A stretch of DNA of 64,000 nucleotides from Streptomyces sp. MP131-18. Its GTDB lineage: Bacteria > Actinomycetota > Actinomycetes > Streptomycetales > Streptomycetaceae. The notes under the pieces are model-generated. The model searched no databases, had not been told where the DNA came from, and saw nothing but the letters and a program-made list of their open reading frames with translations. Below, in pieces: positions 1 through 7,674 of this stretch (positions within the stretch are counted from its first letter, which is position 1; the number at the start of each line of letters is the position of its first letter). Location of the stretch: positions 2,202,674 through 2,266,673 of the forward strand of contig NZ_LZNS01000001.1 of the NCBI RefSeq assembly GCF_001984575.1, written 5' to 3'. Position numbers and translations under genes: made by a program.

Positions 1-34
1 AAAGCGCGAGGCTAAACGGCGACCGCCGCACAGG

Positions 35-1237
35 TCAGCGGCGGCGGTTTCCGACGCCGAGCTGCATCAGGTCCTCGCCGACGATGAGCCGGCCGGAGTA
101 GCCTTCGGCCGCGGGCAGCCAGTGCTCAGGGCCGGGGTCGGCCGGGACGAGGTGGGTGAGCACCAGGTTCTTCACCCCGGCGGGCTCGGCCACGTCCCTG
201 CCGACCTGTTCGATGGTCGTGTGGCCCTGGAGCAGGGCCATGCGCATGAACTCCCGCTGGTCCGGCGGGAAGACGGAGACGATCTCGTCGATGTACGCGG
301 CATCCACGCACTCGTGCACGAGGTAGTCGGCGCCGCTCGCCAGGTCGATGAGGTTCTGGCTGACCCTGGTGTCGCCGGACACGACGACGGAGCCGTCCGG
401 TGTGTCGAACCGGAAGGCGAACGACGGGGCCGTGGGCCGGTGGTCGACCAGGGTCGCGGTGATCCGCACGTCGCCGTCGGTCCACACGGGGATCGGCGCG
501 TCGAGGCGGGGCGGGATGCCGGGCGGATCGACGTGCCAGAGCGAGGAGATGTCGATGTCCTGCACGACGAACAGCTCGTCCGGGAGCCGGAACAGGCTGG
601 CGCGCGCCCGCTCGTTGAGGTCGGCGGCGAACGTGTCCCGCAGCCGGTCGGTCGTTCCGCTGATCCCGGGTATGGGCCGCTCCGGTGTGACGACGGGGGG
701 CTCCGGCCGGCCGGGCGGGCTGACCGGAGGAAGGGTGTCGCGGTCGCCGGGGCCGAAGACGCGGATGGGCTCGGACAGGCCCGTCCCGTTCGAGGGCACC
801 GTCGGGTACAGCGCCGGCCATTCGACCCAGTGATCGGAGTGCATGTGCGTGAGGAAGATGCCGCGCACGTTGTCGAGCACACCGGAGGGCGACCCGCTGC
901 CGAGACCGGCCGCGGCGATGCGCATCTGCGAGCCGAATCCGAGGTCGACGAGGTACACCCGGTCCTCGTAGACGATGGCGGTGGATATGCCCATGCGCGC
1001 ACCGTCGGTGAGGACGGGGCCGCCGGCCGTGCCCAGCAGGACGACGCGGGTGCGGTGGCGGCTGCCGCTGATGTCCGGGCGCGCGGCGCCGGGCGCGCCG
1101 GCCGCCTGCGCGGCCCCCGACGTCCCGGCCACGCCCAGCCCGACGGCCGCGGCGGCCACACCGGCCGTTCCGGCGGCACGGAGGGCACCGCGGCGGGACA
1201 TGTGGGCCCTGAGCAGTGGTCCGAGGTCGTCACACAC
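35..1237 (-). CDS. Tat-exported MBL-fold metallo-hydrolase
   Basis: A 400-residue protein of the metallo-beta-lactamase fold superfamily. The N-terminus carries a twin-arginine signal (SRRGAL near residue 14, then an Ala/Gly/Val-rich hydrophobic stretch to about residue 45), so it should be exported folded. The zinc-binding signature THMHSDH lies around residue 130. Further along, a GDTR segment and a late HLVP segment fit the other metal ligands of the RNase Z-like/arylsulfatase-like branch. The GTG start at 1237 is chosen because a GAAGGAGAG ribosome site sits about 5 bases upstream. The substrate cannot be named. The gene stands alone; its upstream side is about 300 bases of non-coding DNA before the IS630 remnant. 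Confidence 0.85.
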   Translation of the reverse strand: MCDDLGPLLRAHMSRRGALRAAGTAGVAAAAVGLGVAGTSGAAQAAGAPGAARPDISGSRHRTRVVLLGTAGGPVLTDGARMGISTAIVYEDRVYLVDLGFGSQMRIAAAGLGSGSPSGVLDNVRGIFLTHMHSDHWVEWPALYPTVPSNGTGLSEPIRVFGPGDRDTLPPVSPPGRPEPPVVTPERPIPGISGTTDRLRDTFAADLNERARASLFRLPDELFVVQDIDISSLWHVDPPGIPPRLDAPIPVWTDGDVRITATLVDHRPTAPSFAFRFDTPDGSVVVSGDTRVSQNLIDLASGADYLVHECVDAAYIDEIVSVFPPDQREFMRMALLQGHTTIEQVGRDVAEPAGVKNLVLTHLVPADPGPEHWLPAAEGYSGRLIVGEDLMQLGVGNRRR

Positions 1238-1535
1238 AGAAGCTCTCCTTCACGTCGTCACTCGGCCTGCCCGAGCGGCAGAGGCTGCGATAACCGGCCG
1301 GACGCAGCATGCTGACGGATTCGCCTCGAGGATCGCTCAAGGCGGCACGGGGTCGGAACCACCACGTATCGATCGGGAATGCCTCGCACGCCCGCTGCCG
1401 GCCTCATCTGGCGGGTGACCCGATGTCCAGGACCGCGATGGTCTTCTCGGAGTGAGTCAAGGCGTCTTGGCGACTGCCAGTGCCAGAGACCCATATGACC
1501 TGGTTACTGAGAATGAACGCGTGATGTCGTTGACT

Positions 1536-2091
1536 TCAGCCGGGGCGGATGGTCAGGCCGGTCTCGGTGAGGCATCCGTCGATGAGGTGGCTGCGGTACT
1601 GGATGTGGCGTAAGCCGCGTCTGATCGTGCGGATCAGGTGTCCGGGGGTGGAGAAGGCGACGTGGGAAAGCCAGCCACGTCGCAACAGGGACCAGATGCC
1701 CTCCACGGGGTTGATGTCCGGTGCGTACGGGGGAGGTAGAAGATGGTCAGCCAGTCGTGGGAGGCGGCGAACTCGCGCATGCCGGCTGCCTCGTGGACGG
1801 TGAGGTTGTCCCAGACCAGCACGATCGGGCCGCCGAGTTGCTGGCGGGCGGCGGTCAGCACATAGCGGTAGTCACGCCAGGCGAAGCTGTTGCGCCCGCC
1901 GGCGGGATCATCACGCCGCGGGCGGTAGATCAGCCGGGATCTTTCGCCGGGTTTACAGCAGGCCAGCGCGGCGATGGAGACCCCGCGGCGGGAGCGCCCG
2001 CGAACCCGCACCACCGGGGCGCATCCGCGCCTGCCCCAGGTCCTGGCGACCGGCTGCGTCATGGAGAATCCGGCCTCGTCGCCGAGTAGGC
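1536..2091 (-). pseudogene. IS630-family transposase, 3' part, frameshifted
   Basis: Remnant of an IS630-type DDE transposase. The reading frame begins without a start in the segment GDEAGFSMTQPVARTWGRRG, the usual first-Asp region of this family. It continues to VWDNLTVH (second Asp region) and DWLTIFYLP. One C is missing in a C-run near 1730; in the next frame the protein continues YAPDINPVEGIW, the last catalytic Glu region, and runs to a TGA at 1536-1538. Both the N-terminus and the continuous frame are lost, so it should be inactive. The left boundary adjoins the group II intron tail, which suggests that the intron once sat inside this transposase gene. Terminal inverted repeats were not identified. 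Confidence 0.85.
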
Positions 2092-2099
2092 CCGGGCGC

Positions 2100-2192
2100 G
2101 GTGCCGGGATTGCTCCCGGCCCGTTTCCCCGGACCTCTCGCCGAACCCGCCGTGCCTATTACTGGGCAACGGGCTCTCCACGGTCTCTGCCG
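2100..2192 (-). other. Putative 3' end (domains V/VI) of a group II intron
   Basis: Immediately after the maturase stop the minus strand folds into nested short hairpins: GAGCCCG pairing with CGGGTTC, GGTCC-GGGGAAAC-GGGCC (2118-2135), and CCGGGA-GCAA-TCCCGG (2104-2119). This compact run of stems, including a GAAA-containing loop, between a maturase ORF and disrupted host DNA is what domains V and VI of a bacterial group II intron look like. The sequence after it returns to transposase coding sequence, which would be the 3' exon. This is inference from position and pairing; no covariance model was run. Confidence 0.45.
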
Positions 2193-2603
2193 TCAGGTTG
2201 TTGCAGGGGTCCAGGGGGTGGGAATCGTGTTGCCGCGGTAGCGATACCGGGTGGCCGGGATCGCGCTGATCTTCCGCAACTCGATCTCGCCCGCGCTGAT
2301 CGGCCGCCACCGCCCGGTGGGGCTGAGCCGTCTGCGGACGTCCGTCCAGTTCCGGTGATGCCGCTCTTGCAGCAGCCGGATGACTCGCCACCAGACGAGG
2401 TTGTCCAGGTTGCTGAAGGTGCGCTTCGCGACGGCATGCCTGAAGTAGTTGGCCCATCCGTGGGCGACCTGGTTGAGGCTCACCAGGACCACGGCCAGGT
2501 CCTGCTGCGACGTTCTGTGGGTGAGGGTACGGATCTTCGCTTTCACCGACCGGACGGGCCGGTCGGCGATGAAGGTGCAGACGTACCACTTGTCCGTTCC
2601 GCG
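2193..2603 (-). mobile_element. Group II intron maturase, C-terminal fragment
   Basis: About 136 residues matching the maturase (GIIM, domain X) end of group II intron reverse transcriptases: KWYVCTF, then VKAKIRTLTHR, LNQVAHGWANYFRHAV, WWRVIRLLQERH and the closing RYRYRGNTIPTPW. All of the reverse-transcriptase palm/finger motifs, including the YADD-type box, are missing. The fragment reads in frame out of an unrelated ABC-transporter membrane domain at about 2603, so a deletion has joined the two genes. It cannot be an active maturase. The stop at 2193 is followed by intron-like RNA stems. Confidence 0.85.
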
Positions 2604-3281
2604 GCGGTCGGCGAGGGTGTGGCGGTCAGCGAAGTAGGCGGCGCGTGCGGCGCGGACGGCTGCCCATCCACGGGGGACGACCGCGAGCAGCATCAGCGGC
2701 AGCAGCGCGGGATGGAGGTGGGTCATGATCCCGGCGGCGGCGACGATGCACAGCAACGCGGTGGTGACCGCGGTGAAAGCCTCCACCATGAGATGGACAT
2801 CCTTGGCGGCGCGGGAGGCCGCTTCGGACTGGTCGGACCAGGCCGGGTCGTCGTAGCAGGCGAGCGGCGCTTTCGTGGTGGCTTCGAGGTAGCGGGTCTC
2901 CGCCATCCCGTCGACGCGCGGTCCGATGCGGGCGGTGGTGGCGACCGTGAGCGCGGCCACCACGGACCGGGCGCAGGCTGCGGCGGCGGTGACGATCAGC
3001 GCGGGCAGCGCATCGCGTACGCGTTCCGCAGTGGGCCCGGCGGCCAGCAGCGGGGTGAGGGCGCTGGTGGTGGCGTACAGCCCGAATGCGGTGACGGCGC
3101 CGGAGACGAGCTGGAGCAGACAGGTCAGGGCGACAGCGCGGGGGGAGGTGCCTGCGGCGAGGTGATGCCACAGGTGGGCGGCGGTGGCGTTCAGGTGCCG
3201 CCATCGGCCGCGGCCGGCGCGGATGTCCATGACAGCTGCGCCACCGCCGGGAAGCCGGGCAGCGTAGATCTGTGTAGTCAC
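2604..3281 (-). pseudogene. Lasso-peptide PqqD-like/ABC-transporter membrane fusion remnant
   Basis: A GTG at 3281 opens about 45 residues resembling the PqqD-like lasso leader-binding protein (B1): a GGGAAVMDIRAG strand, then RWRHLNATAAHLWHHLAAG. After SPRAVAL the protein turns into an ABC exporter membrane domain with several hydrophobic segments (LQLVSGAVTAFGLYATT; ALLCIVAAAGIM; LPLMLLAVVP). It ends at LADRR, where it runs into the maturase tail; no Walker motifs remain. The GTGA overlap with the upstream cyclase-like tail preserves the order of lasso operons (cyclase-B1-B2-transporter), with B2 and most of the transporter gone. Known: B1 and B2 cleave the leader and the D transporter exports the product. 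Inferred: two deletions collapsed the operon. Confidence 0.6.
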
Positions 3282-3535
3282 GGGCACGATGCGGTCCTGA
3301 CCATGGGAGTGTCCTGCCACCAGGTGGCGCGTGCGGTGTTGAGCCGGGCGAGCCACAGCTCGGTAACGTGCAGGACGTGCAGGACGTGCAGGTCGGCCAG
3401 CGGCGCTGGGGCGCCCGCGGCGGCTGCTTCGAGGTCTGCGGCGGCCTGACGGACATCAATCAGGCCGGCCTGGGCGAGTCGCGACGTGGCATACAAACGG
3501 TGGTGGCGGGCCTGGCGCCGACGCCACCAGGCCAT
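3278..3535 (-). pseudogene. Tail of an asparagine-synthetase-like (lasso cyclase) protein
   Basis: An 85-codon frame whose stop TGA overlaps the GTG of the PqqD-like remnant. It reads RLAQAGLIDVRQAAADL, then LHVLHVLHVTELWLARL and a Trp-Trp near the end. A helix with a TELWLARL-type motif is typical of the extreme C-terminus of asparagine-synthetase-like macrolactam cyclases. There is no PP-loop, so at best this is the last fifth of such a gene. The triplet LHV repeat comes from three copies of a 9-base unit (GTGCAGGAC on the plus strand, about 3367-3393). Assignment rests on position and the tail motif, hence moderate confidence. Confidence 0.4.
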
Positions 3536-3811
3536 CGCACGCCACTACCGCCGCCGCCACGAATATCAGGACCCCCGTGACCAGAAGTGCAGCTGCGGTG
3601 TCCGACTTGGGGTTTTTCGTTGTCCTGATCCAGTGAGCGGCAGACGGAGTTCCCCGCGCCCTTCCGCCTACGAGAAAGGGAGGCCAAGAGAAGGCCATGG
3701 GGACACCGCGTAGATACAGCGCCCCTTCTACAAGAAATCCCCGGGCGAGTGCGCCGATCCAGGTTGCTCGGGCGGACATCGACGGTACGGCGCGTGCCGC
3801 GCCGCATCCGC

Positions 3812-4237
3812 TCAGCTGTCGGCTTCGGGCGGATGCTGACCGCTCGCGCCGGCCTGAAGGCTGTGCTCGACCTCCAGCCCAAGGACCATTCTGTCCAACT
3901 CATCTACCTTGCGGCGCATTTCATCCACAGACATCCGGAGCTCCCGCCGTTGGCTTCGCCGAGCGCGTCGGTCGTCCGGCGGCGGCCGCTCCGCCGCCCT
4001 CGCCACCCGCTGGTAGTGCTCCTCTACGTCCTCGAAGAGGCGCCGAAGGTGCTGCGCTCTTTCCCACAGCCCCATGTCCCCGGCGCCGACCCACCCGGCC
4101 AGCAGCCGCATCCGGTCGGCCAGGAACTGGCAATGGCTGTGCGCGTGCGCGGCTTGACGCTGGAGAGATTGAAGGTATCGACCACCTCGATCCGAAAACA
4201 CGCGTCCATCTTCCCGCAGCGAACTATCCGATGTCAT
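3812..4237 (-). CDS. Hypothetical helical protein
   Basis: A 141-residue protein from the ATG at 4237. It is rich in charged helix-forming residues (LQSLQRQAAHAHSHCQFLADR; RRLFEDVEEHYQRVARAAE; MSVDEMRRKVDELDRMVLG), so two or three amphipathic helices and a possible coiled coil are likely. I do not recognise a family. The start codon shares an ATGA overlap with the stop of a preceding short frame that does not look like a protein. Codon use is less biased to G/C third positions than in the neighbours, in keeping with its place in a mobile-element region. Confidence 0.4.
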   Translation of the reverse strand: MTSDSSLREDGRVFSDRGGRYLQSLQRQAAHAHSHCQFLADRMRLLAGWVGAGDMGLWERAQHLRRLFEDVEEHYQRVARAAERPPPDDRRARRSQRRELRMSVDEMRRKVDELDRMVLGLEVEHSLQAGASGQHPPEADS

Positions 4238-4837
4238 CCCGTACCGCAGGAGCACACCCTGGCCGCCCGCACCTGCCCCTTGCGGATGCCTGACAATGCG
4301 CTGACGCACCGTCCGCCGAACCCGTGTGCATACAGGACGTACAGACCACCACCGGAACCTGACCAGCATCTACTCGAAACCACGGCTGCTGTGTCCGGAA
4401 GCCTGTCACTCCCGTGCCACGATCGGTGCATGAGCGAGTACTCCTGGCCCGAGGACGGCACGTCCGCGCCCGATTCAGCGGCTGGACGGGGCCGGTACGG
4501 TGTGCGGGCTTTCCCACAGGCTGTGAGTCCCGCGCTCGGCACTCCGGTGCGAACATATCGTCACGTATCGGACCTCCCAGATTCCCTGCGGCGGCGCGGC
4601 AGGGGCGTCGTCGCGGAAACGACCAGCTCGCGGGGGGGCACCGACGTCGTGCATGCTGCCGGAACCCGTTGGCGACCCCGACCCGCGCAGCCCATCGCGA
4701 AGGCCACCAGCGAAGTGAAGCCAGCCAGCTCGCCGTTCCGCAGCCCGGACGCCAACATCAGGCCGAGAAAAGGGCGGAGCGCGCCGCCGCCACATCCTCA
4801 GCCGACGAGCCCTGGCCCGTTGAGGAGCGGACAGCCA
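4238..4837. other. 600 bases without a convincing gene
   Basis: Several open frames cross this stretch on both strands, but none has a good start, codon bias or recognisable motif. Base composition is more even than in flanking genes. It is best read as eroded DNA between the helical hypothetical and the recombinase remnant. Confidence 0.5.
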
Positions 4838-5345
4838 TTATCGCCCCCCACTTACGGCAGCAGGCTCGAATCTCCATAGTGCCCCGCCGGGGGCACCACG
4901 CAGATGGTCGCATGACCAGTGGTGCCGGTCATGACCGTGGCCGGAGGGGCCGTTCCGGCGTGGTGGCCTGCCAGTTGTCTCGCGAGTGGTCCTGGAAACA
5001 GCCTCGACTGTGTCGGCTGTCAGGGTGATCCGGCAAAGGGCCTCGTTGATCGTTCCCTCGTAGTGAATCTCCAGCCGCAGAGCCTCGAAACAGCCGGCGG
5101 GAGAGGTCATCCGGGAGCAGAGCAAGGTCGACCGGTGTCACGGGCGGGCGGTCGAGAAGGTCCGGATTGGGCTTCAGCGCGGCGAGTTGCTGCTTGAAGT
5201 TCCGGCGGTCGGCCCGCCGCTCGTTCAGGCCGCGGATGAAGTCCACAAGCGCCACGTTGCGCAGGGCATTCATGTGTTCCTCGTGCTCCCGGCGCCGGGC
5301 ATCGTCGAGGGTGAACAACCTCGGTTTGGGGAGGTTGGTGCGGGC
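4838..5345 (-). pseudogene. Serine recombinase C-terminal remnant, frameshifted
   Basis: The frame entering from the right reads LPKPRLFTLDDARRREHEEH, then PDLLDRPPVTPVDLALLPDDLSRRLF. It breaks at about 5088, and the next frame carries on FEALRLEIHYEGTINEALCR and ITLTADTVEAVSRTTRE. The pair LPDDLxRRLFEAxxLEI followed by a short beta hairpin is the usual C-terminal end of large serine recombinases in actinomycetes. The resolvase catalytic domain and zinc ribbon are absent. It is probably the last trace of an integrated element. The exact 3' limit is uncertain. Confidence 0.6.
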
Positions 5346-5379
5346 ACGGCAGTGACGCGGTGTCAAAGGCGGGAGCGTG

Positions 5380-7509
5380 TCAGGGTTCGTATGTGTAGTC
5401 CTCGACCGGGCCGAGCGGGGTGAACTCTCCGTCCTGGACCTGGAAAAGCTGGGGGCCGTCGCCTGCGTAGTCGCCGTCGGAGTCGAAGGCGATGAGGCCG
5501 GTGACTCCTTCGAGGCGGTGGCCCGCCACCGCGTCGAACGCCGCTTCCCGGTCCGCCTCCCTGCCCGCCCCCGCAACCGCCTCGATGATCAGCGCGGCAA
5601 CGTCGAACGTCCTGGCCGAATAATGGCCCGGTCGCCGGCCGTTCGCCTCCTCGAAGAGCTGGGCGAACCGCCGGCCCTCCTCGCTGACGGACGAGTCGAA
5701 CCGGTGAGAGACCAGGTACCAGCCCTCGGAGACGTCCTGCCACGTGGAGAGGAAGCGGCGGCCCATGAGCTCTTCCCCGCCGACCAGGTCTCCCGTGTAG
5801 CCCTTGTCCCGCAGCGCGACTGCCAGGTCACCTGCCTGGTCAAGGGAGCCGCAGAACGCCACGGCGTCCACGGTCGCCTCGACTGCGTACTGGGCGGCCT
5901 CCTCGAAGGGCGCCGACCTCCGGGCGTACGATCCCGACTTGCGCAGGCGCTCCACCACCGCGTCCGCCAACTCCCGGCCGGGCGGGGAGGCATCGTCGAT
6001 CACCACCGCCGCGCTGCCGGCGAGGAAGCCGCCGATCGCCGCCCCCGCCTGCCGGTCGTTCGGGACGCCGCGCAGGAAGGTGGCGAAATCTCGCTGCCCG
6101 GCAAACTCCGGGCTGGTGACCAAGGGGCTCACGGCGGCCAGGCCCGCCGCCGAGTACAGCGGGCCCGCCGCCCGTGCCGTGCCGGAGTACGCCGGGCCGA
6201 CCACCGCGAGCACCCGGCCGTCGTCGATCGCCGCCTGCGCGGCGGCGGTGGCGGTGTCAGCCGTGCCCTGGTCGTCGGCCTCGAAGACCTCGAAACGGAG
6301 ATCGGGGTGGTCGCCGGACTCGTTGGCCAGGTCGACGGCCAGTCGTACCGACGCGAGCATGTCCCGGCCCACATCGGCGTTGTCGCCGGTCAGCGGGCCC
6401 TGGACGGCTATCCGCACGGTCGTGGGCTCGCCGATGGAGCCGTCGCCGTACGTGTCACCGCCGTTCGTGCCGGAGTCACCGCCGCCGCCGCCGTTGCCGT
6501 TGCCGGCGCCGTTGCCGTTGCCGGAAGTGGTGAGGGCGTACGTCAGCGCGCCGAGCCCCGCGATGCCCGCCGCTCCCCCGGCGATGGCCAGCGCGCGGCG
6601 CCGCGAGGGGCCTCGCGCGGGAGGGGGCGTGTCGGTCCGCGTACGGACCGAGTCGGCCACCGCCGTCGGCAGCCAGTCCAGGGCGGCCAGCCCGCCCGCG
6701 TCATCGCCAAGCCGCTCGACCAACTCCGCGACCCCCGGCCGCCGTTCCGGGTCCTTCTCCAGGCACCGGCCCACCAGCTCCCGCAGCCCGCCATCCGGCA
6801 GCCGCGTGAGGTCGGCCGGCTCGTACGCCGCGCGGAAGTTGACCTCGTGCGAAAGCCCCGAGCCGAACGGGCCGGTGCCGGTGGCCGCGTAGACCAGCAC
6901 CGCGCCGAGGGCGAAGACGTCACCGGCCGGGCCGGCGCCCGCACCCCTCAGCTGCTCGGGTGCGATGAACCCGGGCGTTCCCACTATCGCGCCCGTCTGT
7001 GTGAGACGGGTGCCGGCGATGGCGAGCGAGATGCCGAAGTCGATGACGCGCGGCCCGTCGCTCGCCAGCAGCACGTTCGACGGCTTGAGGTCACGGTGCA
7101 CCACCCCGGCGGCGTGGATCGCCTCCAACGCCTCGGCCAGCGCCCCGCCCAGCGCCCGCACCGATTCCTCGGGCCAGGGCCCGTGCGCGGTGACCGCGTC
7201 GTTCAGCGGCAGCCCCGCCACGTACGCCGTCGCCAGCCACGGCGGCGTGCCCTCCGGGTCGGCATCCACCACCCCGGCGGTGAAGAAACCGTTGACGCGG
7301 CGGGCGGCGGCGACCTCGCGGGCGAAGCGACCGCGGAATCGCGGGTCCTCGGCCAGCTCGGCCCGCACGACCTTCACGGCCACCGGCCGCCCGCCCGGCG
7401 ACCGCGCCAGGAACACCCGCCCCATGCCGCCGGACCCGAGCCGCGCCAGCACCTGGTAGCGCCCCACCCGCTCCGGATCGCCCGCCTCCAACGCCTGAAA
7501 CGCCGTCAT
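5380..7509 (-). CDS. Ser/Thr protein kinase with extracellular ligand-binding domain
   Basis: A 709-residue Hanks-type kinase. The cytoplasmic kinase domain spans residues 18-275: glycine loop GSGGMG (25-30), Lys46, HRDLKPSN with Asp140, DFG at 157-159, and APEQL. A single membrane helix lies at about 305-327. A Gly/Asn linker (330-360) leads to a periplasmic-binding-protein domain of the Leu/Ile/Val (Peripla_BP_6) type at 364-709. The architecture implies direct sensing of an extracellular small ligand (amino-acid-like by family) coupled to cytoplasmic phosphorylation. Most Streptomyces kinases carry PASTA, WD or NHL repeats instead. It is monocistronic, with the recombinase remnant downstream and a divergent-free gap to secDF. 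Confidence 0.92.
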   Translation of the reverse strand: MTAFQALEAGDPERVGRYQVLARLGSGGMGRVFLARSPGGRPVAVKVVRAELAEDPRFRGRFAREVAAARRVNGFFTAGVVDADPEGTPPWLATAYVAGLPLNDAVTAHGPWPEESVRALGGALAEALEAIHAAGVVHRDLKPSNVLLASDGPRVIDFGISLAIAGTRLTQTGAIVGTPGFIAPEQLRGAGAGPAGDVFALGAVLVYAATGTGPFGSGLSHEVNFRAAYEPADLTRLPDGGLRELVGRCLEKDPERRPGVAELVERLGDDAGGLAALDWLPTAVADSVRTRTDTPPPARGPSRRRALAIAGGAAGIAGLGALTYALTTSGNGNGAGNGNGGGGGDSGTNGGDTYGDGSIGEPTTVRIAVQGPLTGDNADVGRDMLASVRLAVDLANESGDHPDLRFEVFEADDQGTADTATAAAQAAIDDGRVLAVVGPAYSGTARAAGPLYSAAGLAAVSPLVTSPEFAGQRDFATFLRGVPNDRQAGAAIGGFLAGSAAVVIDDASPPGRELADAVVERLRKSGSYARRSAPFEEAAQYAVEATVDAVAFCGSLDQAGDLAVALRDKGYTGDLVGGEELMGRRFLSTWQDVSEGWYLVSHRFDSSVSEEGRRFAQLFEEANGRRPGHYSARTFDVAALIIEAVAGAGREADREAAFDAVAGHRLEGVTGLIAFDSDGDYAGDGPQLFQVQDGEFTPLGPVEDYTYEP

Positions 7510-7674
7510 GTATGTGCCCCGTCCCGATCCGCCAACAGCCGATCAAGCGTAGCGATGAAGCGCTCACGGCAGAGCTGCGCCGTTGCGCAACGCGCGCCCG
7601 ATGCACGGGGCGCGGCGTTCGCGGGACCGGGATGCCGATCGTTCCCGCAGCATCGCCACGTTGCACGAGGACGG

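Noticed and set aside
3456..3779. A 107-codon minus-strand frame with one hydrophobic helix
   Set aside because: Weak codon bias, overlap with the cyclase-like tail in another frame, and no family. The single helix could be chance, so it is not called.
4414..5028. A 204-codon plus-strand frame
   Set aside because: It is charged and low in hydrophobic residues, lacks a good ribosome site and runs into the recombinase remnant.
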